Shown: positions 28,101 to 35,558 of the stretch, piece after piece
Layout of the letters: every line of letters begins with the position of its first letter
Position numbering within the stretch: the stretch's first letter is position 1
Assembly (NCBI GenBank): GCA_045532295.1
Contig: JAZSFP010000009.1
Span: 1-58,654, forward strand
Direction: 5' to 3'
Length of the DNA: 58,654 nucleotides
Source of the DNA: UBA10677 sp045532295
Lineage (GTDB): Bacteria > Bacillota > Clostridia > Christensenellales > Pumilibacteraceae
Position numbers and translations under genes: made by a program
The notes under the pieces: model-generated
Seen by the model: only the letters and a program-made list of their open reading frames with translations
Database searches by the model: none
Told to the model about the DNA's origin: nothing

Positions 28101-29360
28101 GTAACCGTAACGAACGCATTTAACCCCGAAAACAAAGTTTCGGCTAACTACACCGTAATGGCTACTATCAACGCAAACCTTTCCTACGTTGAAATGAGCG
28201 ACAATACCCAAGGTATTGCTTCTTTCAACACCTACAAAGGCACTAACGAATACAAGACCGATTACACCTTCAACCCCAACTACTCCGTAGACCTTACTTC
28301 CTACGGTCTTGACGAAATCACTTCTGCGTCCGTTGGCGAGGTAGATGTTCTTGCAACTTCCTCTAAAGACGCTCTCGTGTTCGCTAAATCGGCAGTATCT
28401 GCTCGTGGCGACGTTAAAGCAGTAGTAAACGGCACGAAGAACGGTGGTAAAGTAGTTATCAATATCCCCCTCGTTCTTGCTGATATCCTCGTTTCTACCG
28501 CCGACGACTTCGAGGCAATGCAATGGCTTGCAGATATGTATGCAGATGACGTTGCAAGCGCAGCAGGTATTACTGTTATGAAGTCTGCTGGTTATATCGC
28601 TCTTACCAACAACATTGCTTATAACCGCACCTACAAAGTTCACGAGCGTACCTACGTGGCAAGTATAGATAACGACGGTTTCGGTGGAACTCTTGACGGA
28701 CGCGGATTTACCGTTGACGGACTTGAGATGGCAGAGCAAACTAATGCAGCAAATAACTATACTAATATTTATTCTCTTGGATATACTACTAGCGTTGGTT
28801 CGGTAGCAGGCTCTGGTATCTTTGGTGTTATCGGCACTAATGCAACCATCAAGAACATTGCGTTTACCAACGCTAAACACTCTTGCGGTGGCGGATTTAT
28901 TACCACGACCGCACGTGGTGGTGGCAACGTAATTGAGAACGTTTACGTTCATATCACTCAGGCTCTTGGTACTGAGCACACTGCTGGACAGTGGACTTAC
29001 CAAAACGCGAGTGGTGTTCTTAACGGTCAGTATCACGGTGGTGGATACACTGTAAGAAATATCTTCATCAAAGTTGATGCTGTTACTACCGGTGTTTATT
29101 ACACCTTAGGATGTTTCACTAACCCCGGTCCTATCGCAAACAATATCTTCATCGTATCTTCTCACGGTTCGCTTCTTAACCGCGCTAACCCCTGGAGTGC
29201 TACCGACTTTGGTGTAAGCACCTCTTATAACGGCGTAACTAAGTACGCTGACGCTACTGCTGCAACTGCAGGAAAGGCTGCTTGGTCCGCAGGACTTACT
29301 TCGTCCGTTTGGGATACCACTGGCGACCTTCCCGTATTTGCAAGCACGAAGGCTAACTAA
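22101..29360 (+). CDS. Giant modular lipoprotein with Big2 and GLUG-type beta-helix repeats
   Basis: A 2419-residue lipoprotein (lipobox MFAC, Cys28). The N-terminus carries Ig-like domains of the Big2 type at about 40-120 (VVWSSSDPTVASVDQNGKV) and two related ones. Five modules follow with GLUG-like signatures: LDGRGYTVDGLEM, then SGIF, then IKNIAFTNA and CGGGFI. Three share nearly identical openings, ADILISTADDFEAMQWLAD, at about nt 24376, 25794 and 28480. Spacers contain an Ig-like unit (for example YQTIEVTGKGSYANGKVTV). No catalytic motif or C-terminal anchor was seen. It probably extends a beta-helix surface for adhesion or glycan binding. AAGGAGG precedes the ATG. Repeats at DNA level suggest growth by duplication. 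Confidence 0.88.
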   Translation: MIEKAKRLILNIFVLSMAIILSLSMFACGPEGEGGGNEPVITLSATEKTLDIYESFTLTVTTENLDGVTVVWSSSDPTVASVDQNGKVKASNIEGNTTITATAGEVSATCSVIVENSHSIPALILSADEVENVEPNGSFEISATTTYNGNVVSGLTYNWSVDKEGIVEITPSADGSTVTVKGLAFGSVNLTCLSICEGNPNTSVVKVNVFNPNVSFEVEGLTAGSNGYSVPLTLFDDEDYDKEYAPVITVSDGTNIINNSEIVWSSDDEDIAIVENGVIKAKALGNARILAFYNDNGIYFDVNVTRAEYAINEFEYLEVAEDNGIDRNSVIQGEVESVLYNGFELFREEAGGKIHLNEKAVEKIGLGNVANAIEVYTDKAKYTYDNVEFIAMEIDNKEEFDRMDEVALSLGNQDTVSPTMAGIFYLNADIDYNGVYTPNAMNVVADHSGGFVGKFDGRGHVISGLKIENDGYIFAGIMGSAEFKNVTFLNSEMDATATTGTGAFLAKMNDGFVENLFVHLSKVTVKNNNVMLLGQANHGSAKAYNNVIVVIEEVVKDATATETRTVQTIGARNFLAPFTNTIGIAPNVTGVYVNKAGTCENDGNGNAVNWRTILNDYNALTAMNEDIDDGWDTEFWHEFDGVILPKTVSLLSEQTEEMGDNTAGIALWKAYKNDVEGVDKSTYKSGYTFAENLVIDLTANEFDSVKQAVINGVDYSANFDNNALTIAKSAVTARGEVSLFIVATKDGNTVSAIKPLLLADILISTADDFEAMQWLADPYAEDTNTWCASIKSANMAGYIALTNDIEYNRQYKVHQNSAAFTATAGFSGVLDGRGYTVDGLEMVEQLNATNGYPTNYGGFSSEKAWGAGSGIFSTMLGGTIKNIAFTNAVQSCGGGFITSHMKNGNTIENVYIHIKSAEGYDLSSVAANNKQYAASAIFNTHSHAGGVTIKDVVAVVDYAKADYYVGCFWGNSIGTGMQNVFVVSGSDKVLISHAGEETSTHAGLTVYNTISAVKDDKTAWSALPAKYFDTTGDLPVFNGNEIAVPEIELPAAASVAAGEVVAVKVNALYQTIEVTGKGSYANGKVTVDSDAVLGDIVEITITDILSGESESVTLTVSETINVSTVTDVEMSDNSEGIASFVAYKTNVEEVTGFTYKSDYSFVANYSYDLTEYALDTITDALVGEVNVLATSTKDALAFAKADITARGEVKAVVKGTKNGGEVVINIPFFFADILISTADDFEAMQWLADKLAVDDTSFTHYGQISTMGGYIALTQNINYNRTYKVHPGTIALDARYVGFIGTLDGRGYAVDGIEMVEQTNANNTYGSTFMGYSSGPASAATSGIFGIISKGAVIKNIAFTNAVHTCGGGFITTSASHGGNVIENVYLHIKSANGTTYVPGAWNEFDVSGAINGQDHSGNYTIRNTVVVIDKVEKNYYSFGSFTTPGGSMAGVNNVYIITTNAKLMAQQNPGTTMPELNEFAGVTKYNDIAALKAGKDAWANLPASVWDTTGDVPVFKGMTFTAPAIIVPDDASLTAGAIVTVNFNKMYQTIAVEGNATLSGNTVTINADAQGGDKVTVTVTDMLTGNSDSVTYTVVATENVTLNKVVDFELSRSTVTTFDINLEGQLSKGDLAKVTLVNGNDETVFTADDYTLDGNTLKVKVSAIGATNFGKDLTVKVYLEKKDGDVVTNYTIISAPFSTVSMVIKNADDLDSLQALADPLYDNEGDGGKYINYGGYFVLGNNIDYTGHAYATVAGVNDPNTYSGGFRGTFDGRGFNIDKFSYAEGNTITGLFARNLGTIKNVSFTNATFKSFAWGNGFIATHQSGTLENIYAHFTAVDASVQRAWIFGSQSFINTQKTINCFAVIDSKVGTSATRVVSQDSGVITNAYSIGAITDSHVGGSVTVTNKGFYATASAAKGNIVTTGWDDSFWTIVNGLPYPKKLTAPTVTLTAPAGGDIAAGGTITCDTGIYGIVSAEGNATVTGNTVTVKSDAQAGDVITVTVTNAFNPENKVSANYTVMATINANLSYVEMSDNTQGIASFNTYKGTNEYKTDYTFNPNYSVDLTSYGLDEITSASVGEVDVLATSSKDALVFAKSAVSARGDVKAVVNGTKNGGKVVINIPLVLADILVSTADDFEAMQWLADMYADDVASAAGITVMKSAGYIALTNNIAYNRTYKVHERTYVASIDNDGFGGTLDGRGFTVDGLEMAEQTNAANNYTNIYSLGYTTSVGSVAGSGIFGVIGTNATIKNIAFTNAKHSCGGGFITTTARGGGNVIENVYVHITQALGTEHTAGQWTYQNASGVLNGQYHGGGYTVRNIFIKVDAVTTGVYYTLGCFTNPGPIANNIFIVSSHGSLLNRANPWSATDFGVSTSYNGVTKYADATAATAGKAAWSAGLTSSVWDTTGDLPVFASTKAN

Positions 29361-29386
29361 TTTATACACATACTAAACAGCCTATT

Positions 29387-29427
29387 ATGTCATACCGACC
29401 GAGGCGTTGCCGAGTGGAGTGTATCTC
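29387..29427 (+). repeat. Dispersed repeat B, single copy
   Basis: This copy begins ATGTCATACCGACCGAGGCG and ends near GAGTGGAGTGTATCTC. The same sequence recurs three times at 57238-57350, 28 kb away, so it is an extragenic repeat family. Confidence 0.85.
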
Positions 29428-29470
29428 ATAATGACTTTATTGTACAAATAGCGCAATAAAAATTATAGAG

Positions 29471-29506
29471 CGCGCGGAATATGAAAAAAACCTCGTATTC
29501 CGCGCG
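29471..29506. other. GC-rich perfect hairpin
   Basis: CGCGCGGAATA and its exact reverse complement (11 bp each) enclose 14 bases. There is no T-run, so it is either a weak terminator for the giant lipoprotein gene or part of the extragenic repeat cluster. Confidence 0.5.
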
Positions 29507-29539
29507 TATTCTATAAATATCATCAACGCATCTAAAACG

Positions 29540-29573
29540 TGTCATTCTGGAGCGTAGCGATAGAATCTCTAAT
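29540..29573 (+). repeat. Dispersed repeat A, copy 1
   Basis: A 34-bp sequence starting TGTCATTCTGGAGCGTAGCG, identical to the copy at 29586-29619. A degenerate relative lies near 57370. Confidence 0.85.
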
Positions 29574-29585
29574 ACGCGGTTTTAG

Positions 29586-29619
29586 TGTCATTCTGGAGCG
29601 TAGCGATAGAATCTCTAAT
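29586..29619 (+). repeat. Dispersed repeat A, copy 2
   Basis: An exact second copy, offset by 46 bp from the first and ending 19 bases before the glycosidase start codon. Confidence 0.85.
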
Positions 29620-29638
29620 GAATAAAAGGAAAACGATT

Positions 29639-31801
29639 ATGACTGACTTAAACGCCTTAACTAAAGAACAAAAAATTGAATACCTTCGTAAAAATCCTAT
29701 CTTTTGGGCAAAGTGGTGCAAGGGAGGCGACGCTAGCATTTATTCTACTATTGAAGAGGCTATGCAAGACGCTCAATACAATGCTGAAGAGTATGCTATT
29801 ACCGTAAAAAACATTTATGGTAGTGGGATTGAAGTGTTTTCCGTTATTATACAAAATGGTTGGATAGGAGTGGACAACTTTGATTATTCTTCCGTAGACT
29901 ATCAATTAAAACGATTTTTTGAAACCGTGCCCAACGCCTATTTAATTCCAAGGATTAGGTTTAACGCGCCACTTGACTGGTTAAAAAAATACCCCGAAGA
30001 CGTGCACGTTTACTCGCACGGTCCAAAAACGGCGGATGAAATTCGCGCCCTTATAGGCACGAAATATCACGACCTTTATGGTTTTCCCACAAACGAAAAT
30101 CGTGGAGTTCGGGAAAATGGCGCACCCTTAGTTAAAATTTGCTTACAAAGTTTTTGCTCGGACCGTTGGAAAAAAGATGCAGGCGAGGCGCTTAGAAAAC
30201 TCGTCCGTCATATTGAAAAATCTCCCTATGCCGACCGCATAATCGGTTATCACGTAACCTACGGAATGTGCGGAGAAACTTCAATGTGGGGCGCTTGGGA
30301 AACTGACCTTGAATTTCACGGCGATTACGGCATAAACACGACCAAAAAATTTATCGAGTACGCGCGTGAGCGTGGAGTAGAAGTGGACCGTGTTCCCTCT
30401 CCCGTTGAGCGCGAAGTAATCAAAGACAAAAACACGACGATAACTTCCCTTCCTTCCGTTTTAACCGCAGTAAAGGACAAAACTTTTTCTGCAATATTTT
30501 ATGAAACGGCAGGAGAAAAACCCAGCGAACTTTATTCGCGTTTTATATCCGAAAATAACGCCGACGTAATCGACTATTTTTGCTCGATTGTAAAAGAAGA
30601 AACCGCCGACAAACTTGCAGGCGTCTTCTACGGCTATATTATAGCAATACACAACTCTTGCGATACGGGACACCTCGCTATTGATAAAATTCTCTCTTCC
30701 CCTAATATTGACTTCGTATCAGGTCCTAAGGGCTACTGGAGAGTGGATAGTGGCGACCCCGCTTTTCCGCAAGCAATATCACAATCAATGAACCTTAAAA
30801 AAGTATGGCTCGACGAGGTGGACAACCGCACTCACGTAGCATACAACGCCGATTGCAATATCGCAAAAGATATGAGCGAAACCCGTTCTCAACTTTGGCG
30901 AGAATTCACTAAAAACACCTCCGCAAACCAAGGCTACTGGTTTATGGACCTTGGAGGAGGTTGGTATGACGACGATGAAATCGTCAAGGAAATGAAATTT
31001 ATTGATGAAACTGCAAAACTTTTAGCGGGGCGTGAACAAAAATCCGTAACGGAAATTCTTCTCGTGCTTGACGATGAAGTAATGCACCAAATGCGTCCCT
31101 ATCACACCTTCAATTCTTTGAGTGTTTACGACCTCGGAACTAAGATTAAAGAGTGTGGCGCGCCTATCGACACCTTCCGTAGATGCGACCTTTCCTCTAT
31201 TGATTTAAGCGGTTATAAACTCATTATATTTATGAACCCGTTTATCGAAAATCGTGATACGTATGCAAAAATTAAAGACAGAATAAGCCCTAATGCTACC
31301 GTAATGTTCGACTTTGCTCCTGGAGTTTTTGACGGAGCGGAGGCAAAATTAGAAAACATTGAGAACTTTATCGGGCTTTCTTTAGGACTTCTCTCAAATC
31401 CCGACCCTCTTCCCGAATTCCCCAAGAATAATATTCCCCTTATCTTCGTTAAAAACGACGAAGTTGAGGTTATAAAACGCTATTCTTCAGGCGAGGCAAT
31501 GACGGTAAGAGTGGGTAACGAGATTTACTGCGCGCTCCCCGAAATCTTAGATTTAACCGACCTTCGCGCAATTATGAAAAGCGCAGGTGTGCATATCTAC
31601 GCTGACGAGAGTTTTAGCATAAACGCTGATAGCCGTTTTATCTTCGTAACTTCCCCCTGCGACTTCAACGGCGCACTTAAAATGCCTAAAAAAGTAACTG
31701 CTGTTAATCTTTTTACGGGCGAAAAATTTGTTAATACCGACGCTCTTCCTTGCTCGTACAAGGGACGGCAGTCCGCATTTTTCCTAATTGAAGAGAACTA
31801 A
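29639..31801 (+). CDS. GH42-like glycoside hydrolase (TIM-barrel, beta-galactosidase type)
   Basis: A 720-residue protein without a signal peptide, so probably cytoplasmic. The N-terminal part looks like a clan GH-A barrel. It has an early region (VPNAYLIPRIRFNAPLDWLK), a candidate acid residue in HVTYGMCGETSMWG and a candidate nucleophile in KVWLDEVDN. A flavodoxin-like or trimerisation-type domain follows (ILLVLDDEVMHQM, then KLIIFMNPF), as in GH42 enzymes. The ATG at 29639 has AAAGGA upstream; the open frame further up is in repeat A and is not coding. It probably cleaves imported oligosaccharides. The GH42 label is by architecture; a related GH-A family is possible. Confidence 0.78.
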   Translation: MTDLNALTKEQKIEYLRKNPIFWAKWCKGGDASIYSTIEEAMQDAQYNAEEYAITVKNIYGSGIEVFSVIIQNGWIGVDNFDYSSVDYQLKRFFETVPNAYLIPRIRFNAPLDWLKKYPEDVHVYSHGPKTADEIRALIGTKYHDLYGFPTNENRGVRENGAPLVKICLQSFCSDRWKKDAGEALRKLVRHIEKSPYADRIIGYHVTYGMCGETSMWGAWETDLEFHGDYGINTTKKFIEYARERGVEVDRVPSPVEREVIKDKNTTITSLPSVLTAVKDKTFSAIFYETAGEKPSELYSRFISENNADVIDYFCSIVKEETADKLAGVFYGYIIAIHNSCDTGHLAIDKILSSPNIDFVSGPKGYWRVDSGDPAFPQAISQSMNLKKVWLDEVDNRTHVAYNADCNIAKDMSETRSQLWREFTKNTSANQGYWFMDLGGGWYDDDEIVKEMKFIDETAKLLAGREQKSVTEILLVLDDEVMHQMRPYHTFNSLSVYDLGTKIKECGAPIDTFRRCDLSSIDLSGYKLIIFMNPFIENRDTYAKIKDRISPNATVMFDFAPGVFDGAEAKLENIENFIGLSLGLLSNPDPLPEFPKNNIPLIFVKNDEVEVIKRYSSGEAMTVRVGNEIYCALPEILDLTDLRAIMKSAGVHIYADESFSINADSRFIFVTSPCDFNGALKMPKKVTAVNLFTGEKFVNTDALPCSYKGRQSAFFLIEEN

Positions 31802-31802
31802 A

Positions 31803-33185
31803 ATGAAAAAACTTTTAACGATTTTAATTTTAATAATAACTTTTACGCTTTGCGCGTGTGGAGAGACTTCGCCACCTCCTGCGCCTGCTCCCGAAGTGGT
31901 TTTTACGCTTTCAACGCAATCGCTTGATATGTTAAAGACGCAAGAAGAGCAAGTAACGGCTACGCTAACCGTGGACGGAGTGGAAACGAGCGATGCAACT
32001 TTTTCTTTTACCCTTGATGAAAACTCTTTAAGTGGAGTAGTAGAACTCACTCAAAACGCAAACTCGGTGACGGTAAAAGCGCTCAAGTTCGGTTCGGTAA
32101 AAATTAACTGCACGGCAACTTACGACGGCAAAGACTATTCTGATATATTGTCCGTTTCGGCGGTTGACGAGCGCGTAGAAATTGACGATACTATCTATAT
32201 TGAGTACGCTGAAGACGACCAGTTCACCGTGCCCTCGTCAATATCAGGCTATATTACCGACGTTAAATATAACGGCGAAAGCATTTATTTAATGTATAAC
32301 CGCAATCAAAAGAAAGTTGCGGTTAACGCAGTAAATCTTTCTCTTGGCGCGCTCGAACACAAACTGCTCGTCTACGTTGGTGGTAAAGAATACCGCACTA
32401 ACGCTGAGTATATCGGTATGATTGTAAGCAACGCCGACGAATTTTTCGCAATACAGGATATAGCGTACGAACTTGGCGACAAGGACGAAACTGCGCCTAC
32501 GCTCGCCGGCAATTTCTATCTTGATAGCGATATCGTAATTCCTTCGACTTATACCTATCAAATGAAGTATTACGCAGCCGACTGGGAAGGCGGATTTATC
32601 GGGCTTTTGGATGGCAGAGGGCATAAAGTTGACGGACTTACTATGGGCGACAACCAAATGCTTTTCCACGCTATCTTAGGTAACGGTGGAATAAGAAATA
32701 TTGCGTTCGTAAACTCGCAAAAACAGGGCAACGGTGGATTTATCTGCTATATGCGTGATAGCGAACTCACCAACGTATATCTGCATTTTAAGAAGGTAAC
32801 GGCAGGTGGTGCAACCTATCTTATCCAAAAGGAAAATCACGGAATTAGCAAAAGCGCAAAGAACGTTATGGTAGTGGTTGACGACGTAGTGGACGGCACT
32901 GGCGTCGGTAGTGGTAGATTTTCTATGGGCACTATTAGATGGCAATGCTTGCGCCCCACTCAGCCCGAATATTGTAGAGCGCTCGATTGTGTATTCGTTT
33001 GCAAAAACGATTTTGACGGAGTAACGGTGTCGGGCTTGTCGACTTATCCTTATCCCGAGGACCAACACCTCGTATACGTTCTTCCGCTAACCAACTCGCT
33101 CTCCGACCTTAACGAGAGCCAAAACGACTGGGACGATAATTACTGGACGGTTAATAACGGTATACCGTCGTTCAAATTTAATTAA
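31803..33185 (+). CDS. GLUG-type lipoprotein, short paralogue of the giant one
   Basis: A 460-residue lipoprotein with lipobox LCAC (Cys19). After an Ig-like N-terminal part it has one GLUG-type module: GGFIGLLDGRGHKVDGLTM, then GGIRNIAFVNSQKQGNGGFI. The stretch before it (ADEFFAIQDIAYELGDKDET, then APTLAGNFYLDSDI) parallels the first module of the 2419-residue protein (VALSLGNQDTVSPTMAGIFY). The ATG at 31803 is chosen over an upstream TTG because the signal peptide starts there. It begins 1 base after the glycosidase stop, so the pair is coupled. It probably shares the binding role of the large protein. Confidence 0.85.
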   Translation: MKKLLTILILIITFTLCACGETSPPPAPAPEVVFTLSTQSLDMLKTQEEQVTATLTVDGVETSDATFSFTLDENSLSGVVELTQNANSVTVKALKFGSVKINCTATYDGKDYSDILSVSAVDERVEIDDTIYIEYAEDDQFTVPSSISGYITDVKYNGESIYLMYNRNQKKVAVNAVNLSLGALEHKLLVYVGGKEYRTNAEYIGMIVSNADEFFAIQDIAYELGDKDETAPTLAGNFYLDSDIVIPSTYTYQMKYYAADWEGGFIGLLDGRGHKVDGLTMGDNQMLFHAILGNGGIRNIAFVNSQKQGNGGFICYMRDSELTNVYLHFKKVTAGGATYLIQKENHGISKSAKNVMVVVDDVVDGTGVGSGRFSMGTIRWQCLRPTQPEYCRALDCVFVCKNDFDGVTVSGLSTYPYPEDQHLVYVLPLTNSLSDLNESQNDWDDNYWTVNNGIPSFKFN

Positions 33186-33196
33186 GGAGATAGACT

Positions 33197-34429
33197 ATGA
33201 AAAAACTTAAAGTATCAATTCTTGGCGCAGGAGCAAGAGGCAGGGTGTTAGCAGGCGCAATTTCCGCTTGCGATAACGCAGAACTCGTTAGTATGTGTGA
33301 CCCAAAAGAATACAAATTAAACGCAGTGCTTGACTTCGTAAAAAAGCATCACGGAATAGAGCCTAAGGCTTATACGGACCACCGCAGAGTGCTTGAGAGC
33401 GGAGTAGACGTCGTTATAGTTGCAACCGACTGGGAGCACCATACTGAACTTTGCATTGAGTGTATGGAAAAAGGCATTATACCGGCGGTTGAGGTATACG
33501 GCGCGTACGATATTGAAGAGTGTTGGGAACTCGTTCGTGCCTACGAGCGTACGGGTGTTCCGTTGGCGTTCCTTGAAAACTGCTGTTTTGACCGCTTTGA
33601 ACTTCTTTGTACCGCAATGCACCGCAGAGGTATGTTTGGCGACGTAGTGTACTGCCACGGCGCGTATAGACATAACCTTGCAAGAGATTTAGTGAATTAC
33701 AAAGGCGAAAGAGCGAACTACCGTGGATTAGAGTATTATCTTCGTAACTGCGAAACCTATCCTACCCACGAACTTGGTCCTATCGCGAAACTCCTTAACA
33801 TAAACCGCGGAAACAAGATGCTTTACTTGACCACTTGCGCAAGTAAGCCCGGCGCAGGTCTTAGAGAATACGCAATGATGGAAGGCGTACTCAAGGACAA
33901 AACTTCCGCGCTCGACTTTAAGTCTGCGGACATTTTCAATACTAATATCGTTTGTACTGGCGGTGAACTTATCAATATCGTGCTTGATACGACACTCCCC
34001 ACTTATTACGACCGCGAATTTACCGTAAGAGGCACGAAGGGTATGGCTCTTCAAACGGCAAACCTCGTCGTGTTTGAGGGCAAAGAGTATAGCCTTGAGG
34101 AGTTTTACGAGCCCGAAAAGAGCATCGCTAAACATATGAATTCGGCAAATGAATTTAACGAACTATTGCCTGATTGTTGGAGAAATTTGACGGATGAAGA
34201 GCGAAAGCTTGGCCACGGCGGTATGGACTATATCCAAATGCACACCGTATTCGACGCTATAATTAAAGGTAGAGAAATGCCTCTCGACGTGTACGATTGC
34301 GCATCGCTAATTTCCATTACGCCCCTTTCCGAACAATCCGTTGCTCACGGCGGATTACCCCAAGCAATTCCCGATTTTACGCGCGGAAAGTGGCTTCGTC
34401 GTAAAAAGAGTGACGTTTTGCCCCTCTAA
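33197..34429 (+). CDS. Gfo/Idh/MocA family oxidoreductase
   Basis: A 410-residue NAD(P)-dependent sugar oxidoreductase or related enzyme. The N-terminal Rossmann start (VSILGAGARGRVLAGAI, then NAELVSMCDPKE) is clear. The VVIVATDWEHHTELCIECMEKG segment and an EVYGAYDIEECWELV helix are typical of the family; here Glu-Val replaces the usual Glu-Lys-Pro. Members act on sugars or cyclitols, and some are NAD-dependent glycosidases (GH109-like). It follows the lipoprotein by 11 bases with AAGGAG, so it belongs to the glycan locus and likely processes a released sugar. Confidence 0.9.
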   Translation: MKKLKVSILGAGARGRVLAGAISACDNAELVSMCDPKEYKLNAVLDFVKKHHGIEPKAYTDHRRVLESGVDVVIVATDWEHHTELCIECMEKGIIPAVEVYGAYDIEECWELVRAYERTGVPLAFLENCCFDRFELLCTAMHRRGMFGDVVYCHGAYRHNLARDLVNYKGERANYRGLEYYLRNCETYPTHELGPIAKLLNINRGNKMLYLTTCASKPGAGLREYAMMEGVLKDKTSALDFKSADIFNTNIVCTGGELINIVLDTTLPTYYDREFTVRGTKGMALQTANLVVFEGKEYSLEEFYEPEKSIAKHMNSANEFNELLPDCWRNLTDEERKLGHGGMDYIQMHTVFDAIIKGREMPLDVYDCASLISITPLSEQSVAHGGLPQAIPDFTRGKWLRRKKSDVLPL

Positions 34430-34432
34430 CGA

Positions 34433-34461
34433 TTGACTTTTATTTAATTTAGTGTTATTAT
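34433..34461 (+). promoter_or_regulatory. Promoter of asnA
   Basis: TTGACT, 17-bp spacer, TATTAT, 28 bases before the start codon. The leader is short, with no room for a T-box or riboswitch. Confidence 0.75.
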
Positions 34462-34489
34462 AATTGCAAATTCACTTAGGAGCAAGATT

Positions 34490-35497
34490 ATGAGCAGGAC
34501 TGTTATACCCCAAGGGTACAAGTCAAAACTTACCATTTACGAAACGCAAAAGGCGATAGGCATATTAAAACGCGCGTTTGAAGATAAACTCGCGCTCGCG
34601 CTTAACCTTCGCCGTGTTTCCGCGCCTCTTTTCGTTGATCCAAAAACCGGAACTAACGACGACCTTAGCGGAGTGGAAAGACCGGTAAGTTTTACGCTTA
34701 AAGAAACGGGAAACGAGGCGGTAATCGTTCACTCGCTTGCTAAATGGAAAAGAGTGGCTCTTGCTGACTACGGTTTTTCTGCGGGCGAAGGTATTTATAC
34801 CGATATGAACGCAATTCGCAGAGACGAGGAAATGGATAACCTTCACTCTATATACGTTGACCAGTGGGACTGGGAGAAAATCATTACTCCCCAAACTCGT
34901 AATATCGAATATCTCAAAACGGTAGTTAAGTGTATCGTAGGCGCGATTTGCGAAACCTCTGATCTTTTGAAATGCTCGTTCCCTCAACTTGAAGTAAACC
35001 TTAATCGAGAAGTGTACTTTATTACTTCGCAAGAACTTGAAGACCTTTATCCCGCGCTTAGTGGAAAAGAACGCGAAAACGCAATCGTTAAGGAAAAAGG
35101 CACGGTATTTATACTTCAAATAGGTGACGCGTTAAGGTCCGGTAAGCCCCACGATAACCGTGCTCCCGACTACGACGACTGGTCGCTCAACGGAGACTTA
35201 TTGTTCTGGGACGAAATCCTTAGTTGCGCAGTGGAAATTTCCTCAATGGGTATACGCGTTGACGAAAAGTCACTTGACGAGCAACTTAAGAAAGCAAACC
35301 AAGAAGAAAGAAGAAACCTTCCTTTCCATAAACTTTTGCTCTCTGGCGCGCTACCTCTTACGATGGGTGGCGGTATAGGACAAAGCCGTCTTTCAATGCT
35401 CCTTCTCGATAAAGCGCATATTGGCGAAGTTCAAGTATCGCTTTGGGATGACGAAACCCTTTCAATATGCAACGAAAAAGGTATTAAACTTTTATAA
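34490..35497 (+). CDS. asnA: Aspartate-ammonia ligase
   Basis: Ammonia-dependent asparagine synthetase that converts aspartate, ammonia and ATP to asparagine, AMP and pyrophosphate in the cytoplasm. Its class II aminoacyl-tRNA-synthetase-like fold is recognisable. The start IPQGYKSKLTIYETQKAIG, then LNLRRVSAPLFVDPKTGTND, the AIRRDEE region, VDQWDWEK and the GGGIGQSRLSMLLL motif 3 are all present. The length, 335 residues, matches the family (about 330). AGGAG precedes the ATG. It is monocistronic, with its own promoter and a strong terminator. Confidence 0.97.
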   Translation: MSRTVIPQGYKSKLTIYETQKAIGILKRAFEDKLALALNLRRVSAPLFVDPKTGTNDDLSGVERPVSFTLKETGNEAVIVHSLAKWKRVALADYGFSAGEGIYTDMNAIRRDEEMDNLHSIYVDQWDWEKIITPQTRNIEYLKTVVKCIVGAICETSDLLKCSFPQLEVNLNREVYFITSQELEDLYPALSGKERENAIVKEKGTVFILQIGDALRSGKPHDNRAPDYDDWSLNGDLLFWDEILSCAVEISSMGIRVDEKSLDEQLKKANQEERRNLPFHKLLLSGALPLTMGGGIGQSRLSMLLLDKAHIGEVQVSLWDDETLSICNEKGIKLL

Positions 35498-35504
35498 AAA
35501 CAAT

Positions 35505-35534
35505 CCCCTCTCGTCGTTTCGAGAGGGGTTTTTT
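35505..35534 (+). terminator. Terminator of asnA
   Basis: A perfect 9-bp GC-rich stem (CCCCTCTCG) with a 6-base loop, then TTTTTT. It may also limit transcription from the convergent lipoprotein operon. Confidence 0.95.
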
Positions 35535-35558
35535 GTATCAAAAAAACGCATACGGTAT

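Noticed and set aside
27240..29036. 598-codon open frame on the minus strand inside the giant lipoprotein gene (and a 533-codon one at 25377-26978)
   Set aside because: They are antisense to repetitive coding DNA with strongly biased codons that rarely give stops on the other strand. They have no ribosome binding site or recognisable domain, and their composition is odd (Cys/Tyr/Ser/Val-rich).
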